This document shows positions 42,922 through 52,353 of a stretch of 64,000 nt of DNA, one piece after another. The notes under the pieces were generated by a model. That model was not told the origin of the DNA, made no database searches, and saw nothing but the letters and a program-made list of their open reading frames with translations. Location of the stretch: NCBI GenBank assembly GCA_963735065.1, contig CAVTJL010000001.1:496001-560000 (forward strand). Direction: 5' to 3'. The stretch's first letter is position 1, and every line of letters starts with the position of its first letter. The DNA comes from CAVTJL01 sp963735065 (GTDB lineage: Bacteria; Pseudomonadota; Alphaproteobacteria; Geminicoccales; Geminicoccaceae). Made by a program: the position numbers and the translations under genes.

Positions 42922-44210
42922 CAGCCGGCGAGACGACCGAGCAGCGCGTCCGGCGTCATCTCCTGGCGCTCGCCCGTGGCCCGCGACTTGAGCTCGACCG
43001 TGCCGGCGGCGACGCCACGCGGGCCTACCGTCACCTGCCACGGCAGGCCGATCAGCTCCATCGTGGCGAACTTGACGCCGGCCCGCTCGTCCCGGTCGTC
43101 GAGAAGCGTCTCGATGCCCGCCGCGGTGAGCTTGGCATAGAGGTCGTCGGCCATCGCCGAGGTCTTGGCGTCGTCGGGGCGGAGATTGACCAGCCCGACC
43201 CGGAAGGGTGCCACGGGCTCCGGCCAGATGATGCCGTTGTCGTCGTGAAAGGCCTCGATCAGGGCGCCCACGAGGCGCGAGACGCCGATCCCGTAGGAGC
43301 CACCCTCGACCGCCACCTCGTTGCCGTCGGGGCCCATCACCACGGCCCCCATGGGCTCGGAGTACTTCTTGCCGAAGTGGAAGATGTGGCCGACCTCGAT
43401 GCCGCGGCCGGTCCGCAGCCGCTCGGCCGGCACCGGGCAGCTCGCCGGATCGTGCATGTCGTCCGTGGCGGCGTAGAGCGTCTTCAGCCGCTCGATGTCG
43501 AGGTCGGGGGCCGCGAAGTCGATCTCCTCGAACGCCTGGTCGTAGAAGACCGCGCTCTCGCCGGTCGAGGCCAGGATCTGGAACTCGTGGCTCATCTTGC
43601 CGCCGATCGGGCCGGTCTCGGCCTGCATCGGCACCGCGGTGAGGCCCATCCGATTGAAGGCCCGGAGATAGGCCAGGAACATCCGGTCGTAGCTTCGCCT
43701 CGCCCCCTCATGGTCGAGATCGAAGGAATAGGCGTCCTTCATCAGGAACTCGCGGCCGCGCATGATCCCGAAGCGCGGGCGGATCTCGTCCCGGAACTTC
43801 CACTGGATATGGTAGAGATTGAGCGGCAGCTGACGGTAGCTGCGGACGTGCCGGCGGAAGATGTCGGTGACGTTCTCCTCGTTGGTCGGCCCGTAGAGCA
43901 TCTCCCGGTCCTGACGGTCCAGGATGCGGAGCATCTCCTTGCCGTAGGCCTCGTAGCGGCCGCTCTCGCGCCAGAGATCGGCCGGCTGGATCGTCGGCAT
44001 CAGGATCTCGATGGCACCGGCCGCGTTCATCTCCTCGCGGACGATCTGCTCGACCTTCTTCAAGACGGCAAAGCCCAGCGGCAGCCAGCTGTAGATTCCG
44101 GCCGAGAGCTGCTGGATCATGCCCGCCCGCAGCATGAGCTTGTGAGAGACGATCTCGGCCTCGGCCGGCGCCTCCTTGAGGACAGGCAGGAAATAGCGGG
44201 AGAGGCGCAT
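42921..44210 (-). CDS. proS: Prolyl-tRNA synthetase, short type
   Basis: 429 residues from ATG 44210 (GGAGAGGCGC start context); it lacks the bacterial INS editing insertion, as typical of the short alphaproteobacterial form. Class II motifs: motif 1 region AIEILMPTIQP, motif 2 FRDEIRPRFGIMRGREFLMKDAYSF, and motif 3 GIGVSRLVGALIE. The anticodon-binding C-terminal domain is PFRVGLVNLRPDD...ELKSRATGE. It charges tRNA-Pro in the cytosol. It is first gene of a proS-lolC/E-lolD unit. Confidence 0.97.
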   Translation of the reverse strand: MRLSRYFLPVLKEAPAEAEIVSHKLMLRAGMIQQLSAGIYSWLPLGFAVLKKVEQIVREEMNAAGAIEILMPTIQPADLWRESGRYEAYGKEMLRILDRQDREMLYGPTNEENVTDIFRRHVRSYRQLPLNLYHIQWKFRDEIRPRFGIMRGREFLMKDAYSFDLDHEGARRSYDRMFLAYLRAFNRMGLTAVPMQAETGPIGGKMSHEFQILASTGESAVFYDQAFEEIDFAAPDLDIERLKTLYAATDDMHDPASCPVPAERLRTGRGIEVGHIFHFGKKYSEPMGAVVMGPDGNEVAVEGGSYGIGVSRLVGALIEAFHDDNGIIWPEPVAPFRVGLVNLRPDDAKTSAMADDLYAKLTAAGIETLLDDRDERAGVKFATMELIGLPWQVTVGPRGVAAGTVELKSRATGERQEMTPDALLGRLAG

Positions 44211-44333
44211 CCTGATTCCGGGGGTAGGTTGCGGAGCGGGGCGCAATCTAGGCAGCGCCGGCCTCCTCTTCAACGTCAATCGGCCGAAGGGGGTGGCCGC
44301 GTCCCGATGGCGCAGGCCCGGGCGTGGCGCCGC

Positions 44334-44771
44334 TCAGTAGCGGAGAACGACCGTCATCTGGCTCGCATAGGGACCGGGCGTGGCGCCGCGCTGTGCCGGG
44401 ATCACGCCGTAGATCGTGAGACGCACCGGCCTCTCGCCGTCGCAGGCACCCTTCACGGTGGAGCCGAGGCTGCCCCCGTCGCCCCACGCGGTGCTGTAGG
44501 AGGGATCGCGGTAGAGGCCATAGCGTAGCCTCCTTCCCTGCGGCCCGATGAGCTTGCGGCTGCTCCCGTCCGCCTCGCCGATCGCCACCTCGAAGCGGGC
44601 GGGGGCGTCACAGGTGACGACCACGGTGCCCTTGCCATAGGACGCCCGCATCGGCTCGATCGACCCGAAGACGACCGGGCGGACGTCGACCCGGCAGAGG
44701 CCACCCGCAGCGGCGGGCATCGCCGCGAGCGGAACGAGAGGCGCCAGGAGGGCTAGGGCAGTCAATCGCAT
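44334..44771 (-). CDS. Spore coat U (SCPU) domain pilin, tip-type
   Basis: 145 residues with a Sec signal peptide (RLTALALLAPLVPLAAMPAAAGG). The SCPU/CsuE-type immunoglobulin-like pilin domain has GLCRVDVRPVVFGSIEPM...TVVVTCDAPARFEVAIG, YGLYRDPSYSTAWGDG, TIYGVIPAQRGATPGPYASQMTVVLRY, with one conserved cysteine pair. Its position after the usher matches tip adhesins of archaic chaperone-usher pili. It overlaps the usher stop by 10 bases. Confidence 0.85.
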   Translation of the reverse strand: MRLTALALLAPLVPLAAMPAAAGGLCRVDVRPVVFGSIEPMRASYGKGTVVVTCDAPARFEVAIGEADGSSRKLIGPQGRRLRYGLYRDPSYSTAWGDGGSLGSTVKGACDGERPVRLTIYGVIPAQRGATPGPYASQMTVVLRY

Positions 44772-47489
44772 CGCAACGTCCCCAGATCGGGAATGAGCGC
44801 GTCCTCGGCCACGGCGGGCAGGGTGCAGACGATCCGCCTGCCCTCGGCCTCGGCTGAGACCTGCACCGGCGCCGCGCCGACGCCGGAGAGCTGCGCGAAG
44901 CCGTTGCGGCCGACCCAGAGGCTGGCCTTGCCGTCCTCGCTCAGGAGCTTGAGGCCGGCGGGCAGAGGTCGGCCATCGGGTCCCTGGACGATCGCGGTGG
45001 CCTCACGGGCGCGGCTGACCTCGAAGCGGACGGGGATCCCGTTGCCGGCATAGGGCACGGCCGTCACCTCGGTCTCGCTCGGATTGGCATCGAGCGGCAG
45101 GTCGTCGACGGCGAGGCGGACATGGTTCGCCTGGTAGGGACGGAGGTCCGGCAGAAGCAGCCGGCCATCCGCGTCGGTGCGGCCGACCTCGCGATTGTCG
45201 AGATAGACCCGCGTGCCCGCCACACCCGGCACCTCGACCAGCCCGAACGCGGCTCCCAGCCGCCGCGACGCCGCGACCTTGCCGTCGATCAGGGAGAGGC
45301 TGCCGTCCACGCCCGCCCGCATGTTGTTGTCGCCGTCCACATGCTCGACCTCGAGGTCGGCGCCGCCATAGACGGTCTGATAGCCGAGGCGCGCGTCCAG
45401 CGGCCGGGACTCGCTGCCGGCCTCGACGGCGACGCGGTAGTCGAGGCCCAGATCGGAGGCGCCGCGGCTCTGGCGGAGCTGCAGCCGGCCCAGCGCGTCG
45501 CTGTCGCGCGTCCGCACCTCGGCCGAGACGCTGCGGTTGCCGCCGAGCGGCAGCGCGTAGGTCAGCATGACGGTCGTCTCGTGGCCCGGCGCCAGCGTCT
45601 GGCCGGCGCTCAGGATCACCGTGCCGGGCCCGAGCTGGCGCGACCAGGTGGCGGTGGCGAGCCGGCGGTCGCTGTCGCTGCGCCGGTCCTCGTTGATGAA
45701 GAGCATGCCAAGCCGGCCGGCGCCGGCGAGATCGAGGCCGAGATTGAGCTGATCGACGCGCCGGGTGTGGCCGTTGTCGATGCCGAGCTCGCGAAAGCCG
45801 CCGCTCGTGTAGCGGGACCGCACGCCGACATTGAAGGCTTGCGCATCGTACTCGTAGGCGAGCTGGGCGAGGCCCCCCAGCTGCTGCTCGTCGTCATGGC
45901 TGGCGCCGAGCCCGCCGCTCACCACACCCCAGCGGCCGACCAGCCACGACCCGCCGAGCGCCAGGCTCTGGCGGTCGGGCTGCAGCTCGCCGTGCGCCTC
46001 GGCGGTCAGGCTGTCGCTCAGGCCGTAGCGGTAGGTCCCCGCCGCCAGCGCCTCGCCATAGTCGAAGCTCTTGTCGCCGTAGCTCTTGCGCTCGAAGCCG
46101 GCCTCGAACGAGAAGTCCTGCAGCCCGCTCCGCAAAAGCCGGCTGCTCACATAGTAGGACTGGGTGACGACCCGCTCGCGGCCCAGCAGGTCCTTGACGG
46201 TGAGCTGCACCTCGCCGGCGCCGGTGACGACCGGGATGTTGCGGAAGCTGAAGGGGCCGGGCGGCACCTCGCCGCTGGCGCGCCGGAGATTGTCGACGAA
46301 GACGTCCACGACCGAGCGCTGGTCGGCAAGCCCGCCGATGGCCGGCAGGGGGAAGGTGACGAAGCTCGGGTCGGTGGCGAAGTTCGTGGCCCACTGCATG
46401 CCGCCGAAGCGCACCGGCTGGCCGAACGAGCCGCCGGCCGTGAGGCTGTCGCCGAGGCGGAACGTCTCGCGGCGCGCCGGGAAGGTCCTTGGTGAGCTGC
46501 GTCTCGAGCCGCGTCACACCGGGGGAGCCCAGGAGATCGTCGAGCTTGAGGCTCGTGTCGAGCACGCCCGGCGAGCCGAAGCTGCCGAGCTCGAGAAGCC
46601 CGTCCAGCCGCTCCTGGACACCGCCACCGGCCGTGTATTGCAGGTCGTAGTCCGCGAAGGCGCCCTTGCCGATGACCGGGGCCGGCGTGGGCTCGGGCGC
46701 CGCGCCGAAGGCGAAGGGCGCGAAGTCCTCGGGCGGCACGTCGAGACGCAGCGAGAGCGTCTCGAGATCGAGGTTGGTCTCGGCACCCGGGATGCCATCG
46801 AGCGGGTAGAACGCCTGACCCTCGAAGGTGATGGGGTTCCGCTTGTCCGGAGCGATGCGCCAGCCGGCGAGCTGGTCCAGCGCCACCGCCAGCCGGCCGG
46901 TCGCCGGATCGCGCAGGAACAAGGCGCCCTCGCTCACCTTGCGCCCGTTGAGCACGACCGAGAGGAGAAGCTCGTGCCAGCCGTCGCCCGGAACGAGCGG
47001 CGGCTCGACCGGGTCACGACGCCGCTCGCCCAGATGCACCGGCAGCGGTGTCTTCGGGGCAATGGATACGGGCGCCGGCGGCGCGCCGGTGGGCGGATGG
47101 GCGAGCGGGCGCCAGCCCTCGGGCGTCCGCTCGATCGTCTCGAGCGTGCCGGCGGCCTCGGCCGGCACGACCTCGGTCGATGTCGGCCCGTCGGCGGCGA
47201 CGAGCTGGATCGGCGGCCCGACCGGCCCGGCGGCAGGCTCGATCGGCGCGAGGGCACCCTCGCCCGACGCTCCGGCGTCCCGCTGCCGCCGAGCCAGCAG
47301 GAGGGCCAGCATGCGGTTGGGCCCCGTCGGCACCGAGGCTCTGCCCGTGGTGGCCCGAGCTGGCGCGCCGTCCGGGCCGTCCGCGGGCTCGCCGCCCAGC
47401 GCGTGGAGCGCCGTCCAGAGCGCGCTCAGCGCGACCGCGGCCGCGAGCCTAGCCGCCCAGGAGCGGCAGATCGACGTCGAGCTTGCCAC
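44762..47489 (-). pseudogene. Frameshifted outer-membrane fimbrial usher
   Basis: A FimD/CsuD-type usher split by one extra base near 46484. The 5' part (GTG 47489, signal peptide SWAARLAAAVALSALWTALHALG, N-terminal domain with YPLDGIPGAETNLDLETLSLRLDVPPE) reads in frame to ...GVTRLETQLTKD. Removing one C from GACCTTC then restores DFPARRETFRLGDSLTAGGSFGQPVRFGG, which joins the second frame (44762-46414: beta-barrel, plug-like and C-terminal domains). All usher domains are present, so the gene is complete apart from the indel. As read, no functional usher would be made. The insertion could also be a sequencing error. Confidence 0.85.
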
Positions 47490-48159
47490 GGCTGGTCTCG
47501 GCCTCGACCGTCAGCCGCTCGCGCGCCCCGGGCATCCTGTCCAGCCGCCAGTCTGCCGCCTCGCCGGCCAGAACATAGACGCTCTTCCCGAAGCGCTGGC
47601 GCGTGGACCCGGACATCTCGCGCAAGGTCAGCTGACGGATCAGAAGATGGGCGGTGCCGCGATTGGCGAGCCGCAGCACGCAGCCGCCGTCGGCGCGGAC
47701 CAGCGACCAGACGGGCCGGGGCAGCGCTCCCGGCGGCGTCACGAAGACGGGCAGGCTGAGGCGCAGCGCGAACCGCACGCCGCTCGAGGATGCGGCCTGC
47801 GGCACCTCGCTGATCAGCAGGCGATAGGCCTCCTCGCTCGGGCCGGTCCCGGGGCTGCGCCTCGCCACCCGGATCACCTGCTCGCCCTGCGGCGCCAGCT
47901 CGAACATCGGCGGCACCGCCAGGAGATCGTGGGTAGGAGCCATGCCCTCGGCGATCGGCGGGCCGGTCCAGGCGTAGACCCGCACCTGGACGAGAACGGG
48001 GTCGGCGGCGTCGTTGCGCAGGGTCACCACACCCGTCCGGCGGCTCGGCGCCAGGTCGATGCGCGTCGGCGTGACGGAGAAGGCGCCGCTCCTGCCCTCC
48101 TGCGGGCGCCAGCCGAGGGCCGTGCCGGCCAGCCAGCCGAGAAGCGGGCGGCGTCGCAT
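47449..48159 (-). CDS. Periplasmic pilus assembly chaperone
   Basis: 236 residues from ATG 48159. Signal-like N-terminus (RRRPLLGWLAGTALGW), then the PapD-type chaperone: FSVTPTRIDLAPSRRTGVVTLRNDA, the conserved EEAYRLLISEVPQ motif, SGVRFALRLSLPVFVTPPG, and a C-terminal Ig domain ending in RGKLDVDLPLLGG. It donates a beta strand to pilin subunits and delivers them to the usher. The usher start overlaps its stop by 41 bases. It belongs to the Csu-like archaic system. Confidence 0.9.
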   Translation of the reverse strand: MRRRPLLGWLAGTALGWRPQEGRSGAFSVTPTRIDLAPSRRTGVVTLRNDAADPVLVQVRVYAWTGPPIAEGMAPTHDLLAVPPMFELAPQGEQVIRVARRSPGTGPSEEAYRLLISEVPQAASSSGVRFALRLSLPVFVTPPGALPRPVWSLVRADGGCVLRLANRGTAHLLIRQLTLREMSGSTRQRFGKSVYVLAGEAADWRLDRMPGARERLTVEAETSRGKLDVDLPLLGG

Positions 48160-48162
48160 GGA

Positions 48163-48654
48163 TCAGAAGGTCATCGTGACGGTGACGGTGTCCGTGTAGG
48201 TCCCGGCCGGCACCGTCTGGCCGCCGGGGATCCGTCCGTAGACGTCGACCTTGCCGCTTTGCGTCGACAGCAGCTGGGTCGACTTGGCGTTGGCGCCGGT
48301 CGCCCAGTTGGCGGTGCGTGCCGGGTCGCGAAAGATCTGATAGCTGAGCTTGTTGCTGCCGCTGCTCATCTGGCGGTTGTTGACGTTCCCGCTGCCGCCG
48401 CCATCCAGCTCGAAGGTCAGCGTGCCGGCGGCGCAGTTGACGAAGTTGATGGCGCCGGTGACGTCGAGATTGCTTGCCTGGCCCGAGACATACTGGCCGA
48501 AGTCGAGGGTGCCGCCGGTGAGCGCGCAGCCGCTCTGGACGGTGGCGGTGACAGTCAGCGTATCGGTGTCGGTGCCGGCAAAGGCCGAGCTGACGAGGCC
48601 CGACAGCGCTGCGGCTGCGGCCATGCGGGCCCGCCAGCTCTGGCGCAATGTCAT
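48163..48654 (-). CDS. SCPU-domain major pilin
   Basis: 163 residues from ATG 48654 (GGAGGG upstream); the open frame begins 14 codons earlier without support. Signal peptide (SWRARMAAAAALSGLVSSAFAG), then an SCPU/CsuA-B pilin: TVTATVQSGCALTGGTLDFGQYVSGQASNLDVTGAINFVNCAAGTLTFELDGG and YGRIPGGQTVPAGTYTDTVTVTMTF. Two conserved cysteines would form a disulfide. It is first gene of the pilus operon: major pilin, chaperone, usher, tip pilin. Confidence 0.9.
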   Translation of the reverse strand: MTLRQSWRARMAAAAALSGLVSSAFAGTDTDTLTVTATVQSGCALTGGTLDFGQYVSGQASNLDVTGAINFVNCAAGTLTFELDGGGSGNVNNRQMSSGSNKLSYQIFRDPARTANWATGANAKSTQLLSTQSGKVDVYGRIPGGQTVPAGTYTDTVTVTMTF

Positions 48655-48706
48655 GAGATCTTCTCCCTCCGTCGCGTCGGCGGCATGCCAGCACAACCGG
48701 CGGGAG

Positions 48707-48735
48707 ATTATTCACCAAGCTATATCGCTTAACAA
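48707..48735 (-). promoter_or_regulatory. Pilus operon promoter (minus strand)
   Basis: Reading the minus strand, TTGTTA (48735-48730) and AATAAT (48712-48707) are separated by 17 bases, about 50 bp upstream of the major pilin start, within an AT-rich patch that stands out from the surroundings. Confidence 0.55.
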
Positions 48736-48864
48736 GGGATTTATCGCAAAGCGATCGCCCATGAGTTGAGGGAAGACGCCCGATGGCGGGACGTGGCTCT
48801 GGCAACCGCGGGCGGTCTCGTCTACCTCGACCGGCAGGATCGGCTGCCGCAGGGAGGACTAGTC

Positions 48865-49839
48865 GTGAACATCGGCATGATCGGCCACGGCATGATGGGC
48901 GTCTGGCATTCCGACGCCTTGCAGCAGCGCAAGGATGTGGTCCTGCACACCGCCGTCGGCCGGCGGCCCGAGCCGACGGCCGAGTTCGCGGCGCGCTTCG
49001 GCTATCGCAAGCACACGACCGACCTCGACAGCATGCTGGGCGATCCCGAGATCGACGCGGTGATCGTCGCGAGCCCGAGCGAGCAGCACGAGGATCACGC
49101 GATCCGCTGCCTCGAGGCCGGCAAGCACACGCTGATCGAGATCCCGATAGCGCTCAGCCTCAAGGGGGCCGAGCGCGTGGTCGAGGCAGGCCAGCGCAGC
49201 GGCAAGGTCTATGGCCTCTGCCACCCGATGCGCTTCCGGCGCGAGCGCGAGCCCATGCGCGAGCGGGTCGCCAAGGGCGAGGAGAAGATCCGCCACATGG
49301 CCGGGCGCTTCTTCATCCCCCGGCTGAAGAACGTCGGCGCCACGGGCTACCAGCGAAGCTGGACCGACAACATCCTCTGGCATCACTTCTGTCATTTCGT
49401 CGACGTCTTCAGCTGGATGCTGGAAGGCGAGACGGTGGCGCGGGTGCAGAGCTACATGGGCCAGCCGCACCCCCTGACCGGCATCCCGATGGAGTGCGTG
49501 GTGCTCGCCGAGACCACGGCCGACCAGTCCTGGATGGTCCACGGCTCCTATCACGCGGCCTTCCGGCTCTACGACAAGCTCTTCGTCACCGACCGCGACA
49601 CCTATTTCTTCGACATCCTGAAGCGCTCGCTGCAGACCCGCGAGAAGGCCATCGAGATGGAGGACGAGGAGCACAACTGCTGGCGCGTGACCTGGGACTT
49701 CCTCGACGCGATCAAGGAAGGGCGCCAGCCGCGCGCCTCGGGGCCGTCGGTGCTTCCGGCGATGCGCATTCTTCAGACGGTCCAGGACGACTGGGACGCG
49801 CGCCACGGCGCCAGGGGGCTGCCCGGCCGGCCCCTCTGA
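48865..49839 (+). CDS. Gfo/Idh/MocA-family oxidoreductase
   Basis: 324 residues from GTG 48865 with AGGGAGGA 6-7 bases upstream; 33 in-frame codons further up are unsupported. N-terminal Rossmann fold VNIGMIGHGMMGVWHSDAL, catalytic-lysine position EIPIAL (a variant of EKP, lacking the usual lysine), then HFCHFVDVFSWMLEGET. Substrate unknown. The replacement of EKP by EIP implies altered or absent hydride-transfer chemistry, unless another lysine substitutes. Monocistronic. Confidence 0.85.
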   Translation: MNIGMIGHGMMGVWHSDALQQRKDVVLHTAVGRRPEPTAEFAARFGYRKHTTDLDSMLGDPEIDAVIVASPSEQHEDHAIRCLEAGKHTLIEIPIALSLKGAERVVEAGQRSGKVYGLCHPMRFRREREPMRERVAKGEEKIRHMAGRFFIPRLKNVGATGYQRSWTDNILWHHFCHFVDVFSWMLEGETVARVQSYMGQPHPLTGIPMECVVLAETTADQSWMVHGSYHAAFRLYDKLFVTDRDTYFFDILKRSLQTREKAIEMEDEEHNCWRVTWDFLDAIKEGRQPRASGPSVLPAMRILQTVQDDWDARHGARGLPGRPL

Positions 49840-49885
49840 CGGCCAGGGCGCGCGGGCGGCGCGTGCCGCCGGCCTGATCCGGCGC

Positions 49886-49911
49886 CCGGCCTCACGAGAA
49901 TGTGAGGCCGG
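49886..49911 (+). terminator. Hairpin after oxidoreductase gene
   Basis: A perfect 10-bp stem CCGGCCTCAC (49886-49895) and GTGAGGCCGG (49902-49911) with a 6-base loop, 47 bp after the stop. No T run follows, so it is a possible Rho-assisted or processing hairpin. The rest of the 273-bp gap to the cyclase shows nothing else I can support. Confidence 0.45.
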
Positions 49912-50112
49912 CTCCGCAGGGCTCGCCCGACTTGCCCGCAGACATCACCGCGCTCTCATGGCCTCGGGTCGCCGGCGCGGGACGAGCGCCGTCGTCGCAG
50001 AGGCGCGCTCCGGCTATCATGCTCCGGTGTCAGAGGCGAATCCGCCAGCCGAGCGGCCTGCCAGCGATGTCGCCGCAGGCGCCGGGTCGTGACCGTGCGG
50101 GGAAGGACTGCC

Positions 50113-51867
50113 ATGACGACGGTGGCCCGGGTGGAGCGACGACTGGCGGCGATCCTGGCTGCCGACGTCGTCGGCTATGCGCGTCTGATCGAGCGCGACG
50201 AGCATGGCACGCTCGAGCGCCTGAAGGCGCACCGCAAGGAGCTGCTGGTCCCGGTACTCCGCGAGCACCGCGGACGGATCGTCAAGCTGATGGGCGATGG
50301 CGCGCTCTGCGAGTTCGCGAGCATCGTCGATGCCGTCGCCTGCGCGACCGCGATCCAGCGTGGCATGGAAGAGCGCGAGGTGGAGGTGCCCGACGCCCAG
50401 CGCATCCGCTTCCGCATCGGGGTCAATCTCGGCGACGTCGTCTGTGACGAGGATGGCGACCTCCACGGCGACGGGGTGAACATTGCCGCCCGCCTGGAGA
50501 GCGTCGCCGAGCCGGGCGGGATCGTGGTCTCGGGCACGGCCTACGACCATCTCCAGGGCAAGCTCGATTGCGGCTTCGCCTTCCTGGGTGACCTGCGTCT
50601 CAAGAATATCGAGCGGCCCGTGCGGGCCTACCGGGTGGCTCTCGGGAGTGGCCCCCACACGGTGGCACCCTCCCTCCCCGACAAGCCCTCCATCGCCGTC
50701 CTGCCCTTCACCAACATGAGCGGCGACGCCGAGCAGGAATATTTCGCCGACGGTCTGGTGGAAGACATCATCACCGCCCTCAGCCGCGTGAGGTCGTTCT
50801 TCGTGATCGCGCGCAACTCGAGCTTCACTTACAAGGGCCGGGCCGTGGACGTGCGGCAGGTCTCGCGCGAGCTCGGCGTTCGCTATCTCCTCGAGGGCAG
50901 CATCCGCAAGGCTGGCTCGCGCGTTCGCATCGTTGGCCAGCTCGTCGACGCGACCACCGGCCATCACCTCTGGGCCGATCGCTTCGACGGCGACATGAAC
51001 GACATCTTCGATCTGCAGGACCGGGTGACGGAAAGCGTCGTGGGCGCCGTCGAGCCGAACATCCGGCTCGAGGAGATAAGGCAGGCCCGCACCAAGCCCA
51101 CGAACTACATCACGGCCTATGATCTCTATCTTCGCGCCCTGCCGGGCTTCTACAGCATGACGCGCGAGGGCTTCGCCGACGTCCGGAGGCTCACCAACGA
51201 GGCCTTGAGCATCGACCCCGACTTCACGCTGGCGAAGGCGCTGGGCGCCTATATCCGCAGCATCTCGGTGAGCCAATGCTGGCATCGCCCCGACGATGTG
51301 CGGGTGGCGGTCCGCATGGCGCGCGAGGCGCTGGCGGAGGCGCGCGACGACCCGACGAGCCTGCGGTTCGCCGCCCAGGTGCTGGCCTACAGCGCCAAGG
51401 ACTACGAGACGGCGCTGGCGACGATCGAGCGGTCCCTCGCCCTCAACCCGAACTCGGCCCAGAGCTACACCGGCGGCGGCTGGGTCAACGCGCATGCGAG
51501 CCAGCCGCTCGTCGCCATGGACCACTTCCACAAAGCCATGCGCCTGAGCCCGGTCGACCCCGAGAAGGGCATAGCGCTCTCCGGCATCGGCATGAGCTAC
51601 CTGATGCTCGAGCAGTTCGAGGAGGCCCTGACCTGGGGTGAGCATGCGTTGCGCGAGATGCCCAATTACGGCTCCTCGCATCGGGTCGTGATCGGCGCGC
51701 TCGTCGGCCTGGGCCGGCTGGACGATGCGCAGGCGGCGGCGCGTCGCCTGATGGAGGCTTTTCCGAGCTACACGCTCACCCTGCAGCGCCAGATCAACCC
51801 GTGGCGCGACCAGACGTTCGCCGATCGCTATGTCGACGCGCTGCGCTTGGCGGGTGTTCCTGAATGA
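50113..51867 (+). CDS. Class III adenylate cyclase with TPR-containing tail
   Basis: 584 residues from ATG 50113 with GGAAGGA upstream. The N-terminal cyclase homology domain has metal aspartates D18 (AADVVGYARL) and D62 (KLMGDGALCEF), adenine-recognition lysine K58 and purine Asp near GDG (DLHGDGVNIAARLE), and transition-state Asn123/Arg127. A middle domain (PDKPSIAVLPFTNMSGDAEQEYFADGLVEDIITALSRVRSFFVIARNSSF) resembles TolB-amino-terminal/FlgO-like modules frequently fused to such cyclases. The C-terminal half is TPR-type helical repeats. It should make cAMP in the cytosol; a CRP-like site lies elsewhere in the window. Convergent with the next gene. Confidence 0.92.
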   Translation: MTTVARVERRLAAILAADVVGYARLIERDEHGTLERLKAHRKELLVPVLREHRGRIVKLMGDGALCEFASIVDAVACATAIQRGMEEREVEVPDAQRIRFRIGVNLGDVVCDEDGDLHGDGVNIAARLESVAEPGGIVVSGTAYDHLQGKLDCGFAFLGDLRLKNIERPVRAYRVALGSGPHTVAPSLPDKPSIAVLPFTNMSGDAEQEYFADGLVEDIITALSRVRSFFVIARNSSFTYKGRAVDVRQVSRELGVRYLLEGSIRKAGSRVRIVGQLVDATTGHHLWADRFDGDMNDIFDLQDRVTESVVGAVEPNIRLEEIRQARTKPTNYITAYDLYLRALPGFYSMTREGFADVRRLTNEALSIDPDFTLAKALGAYIRSISVSQCWHRPDDVRVAVRMAREALAEARDDPTSLRFAAQVLAYSAKDYETALATIERSLALNPNSAQSYTGGGWVNAHASQPLVAMDHFHKAMRLSPVDPEKGIALSGIGMSYLMLEQFEEALTWGEHALREMPNYGSSHRVVIGALVGLGRLDDAQAAARRLMEAFPSYTLTLQRQINPWRDQTFADRYVDALRLAGVPE

Positions 51868-51892
51868 CCGAGGCGAATGGGCTGGCGGCGGC

Positions 51893-52342
51893 TCAGCGGC
51901 CCGTCCCGCAGGGGTAGCGGGCTCGGAAGATCGAGCGCACGGCGTCATAGAAGTCGTCCGAGAACAGCTCGGGTCGCGCCTGCATGCCCTGCACGAAGAC
52001 CCGGATGAACAATTCCGTCGTCAAGGCGGGTGGGCAGCCGAACATCGTCTGCGCCACCCGGTCGTCGAGGCCTTTGCGGCCCGCCATGATTGCGGCGCCG
52101 CGCGCGGCGAAGGCGAAGCCAGAGCGGAAGCCGTCGATCCAGTCGATGCAGCGCGCCGCCCGCCACGGATTGGCCTCCCGCCCCTCGAGCGAGGCGATGG
52201 CCTGCACGCAGTCGGCGTAAACAGTGGCCGCCTGTCCCGAGACGTCGGCCTTGGCCGGAGCGGCAAATGCCACCGCTGGCATCAGCAAGGCGGCAGCAAC
52301 CAAAAGGACGCCCAAGGCAAGCGTCCGCAGGACAAAGGACAT
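51893..52342 (-). CDS. Rap1a/Tai-family immunity-like protein
   Basis: 149 residues from ATG 52342; TGAGGAGCG overlapping the yedK stop provides the ribosome site. A Sec signal peptide (LRTLALGVLLVAAALLMPAVAFA) is followed by a domain with CIDWIDGFRSGFAFAARG, FGCPPALTTELFIRVFVQGMQARPELFSDDFYDAVRSIFRARYPC. This Cys-Gly-hydrophobic pattern and C-terminal PC motif match the Rap1a/Tai family, whose characterised members protect the periplasm from type VI amidase effectors. No cognate amidase or T6SS gene is in the window, so the role here is unproven. Confidence 0.75.
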   Translation of the reverse strand: MSFVLRTLALGVLLVAAALLMPAVAFAAPAKADVSGQAATVYADCVQAIASLEGREANPWRAARCIDWIDGFRSGFAFAARGAAIMAGRKGLDDRVAQTMFGCPPALTTELFIRVFVQGMQARPELFSDDFYDAVRSIFRARYPCGTGR

Positions 52343-52353
52343 CGTAGCGCTCC

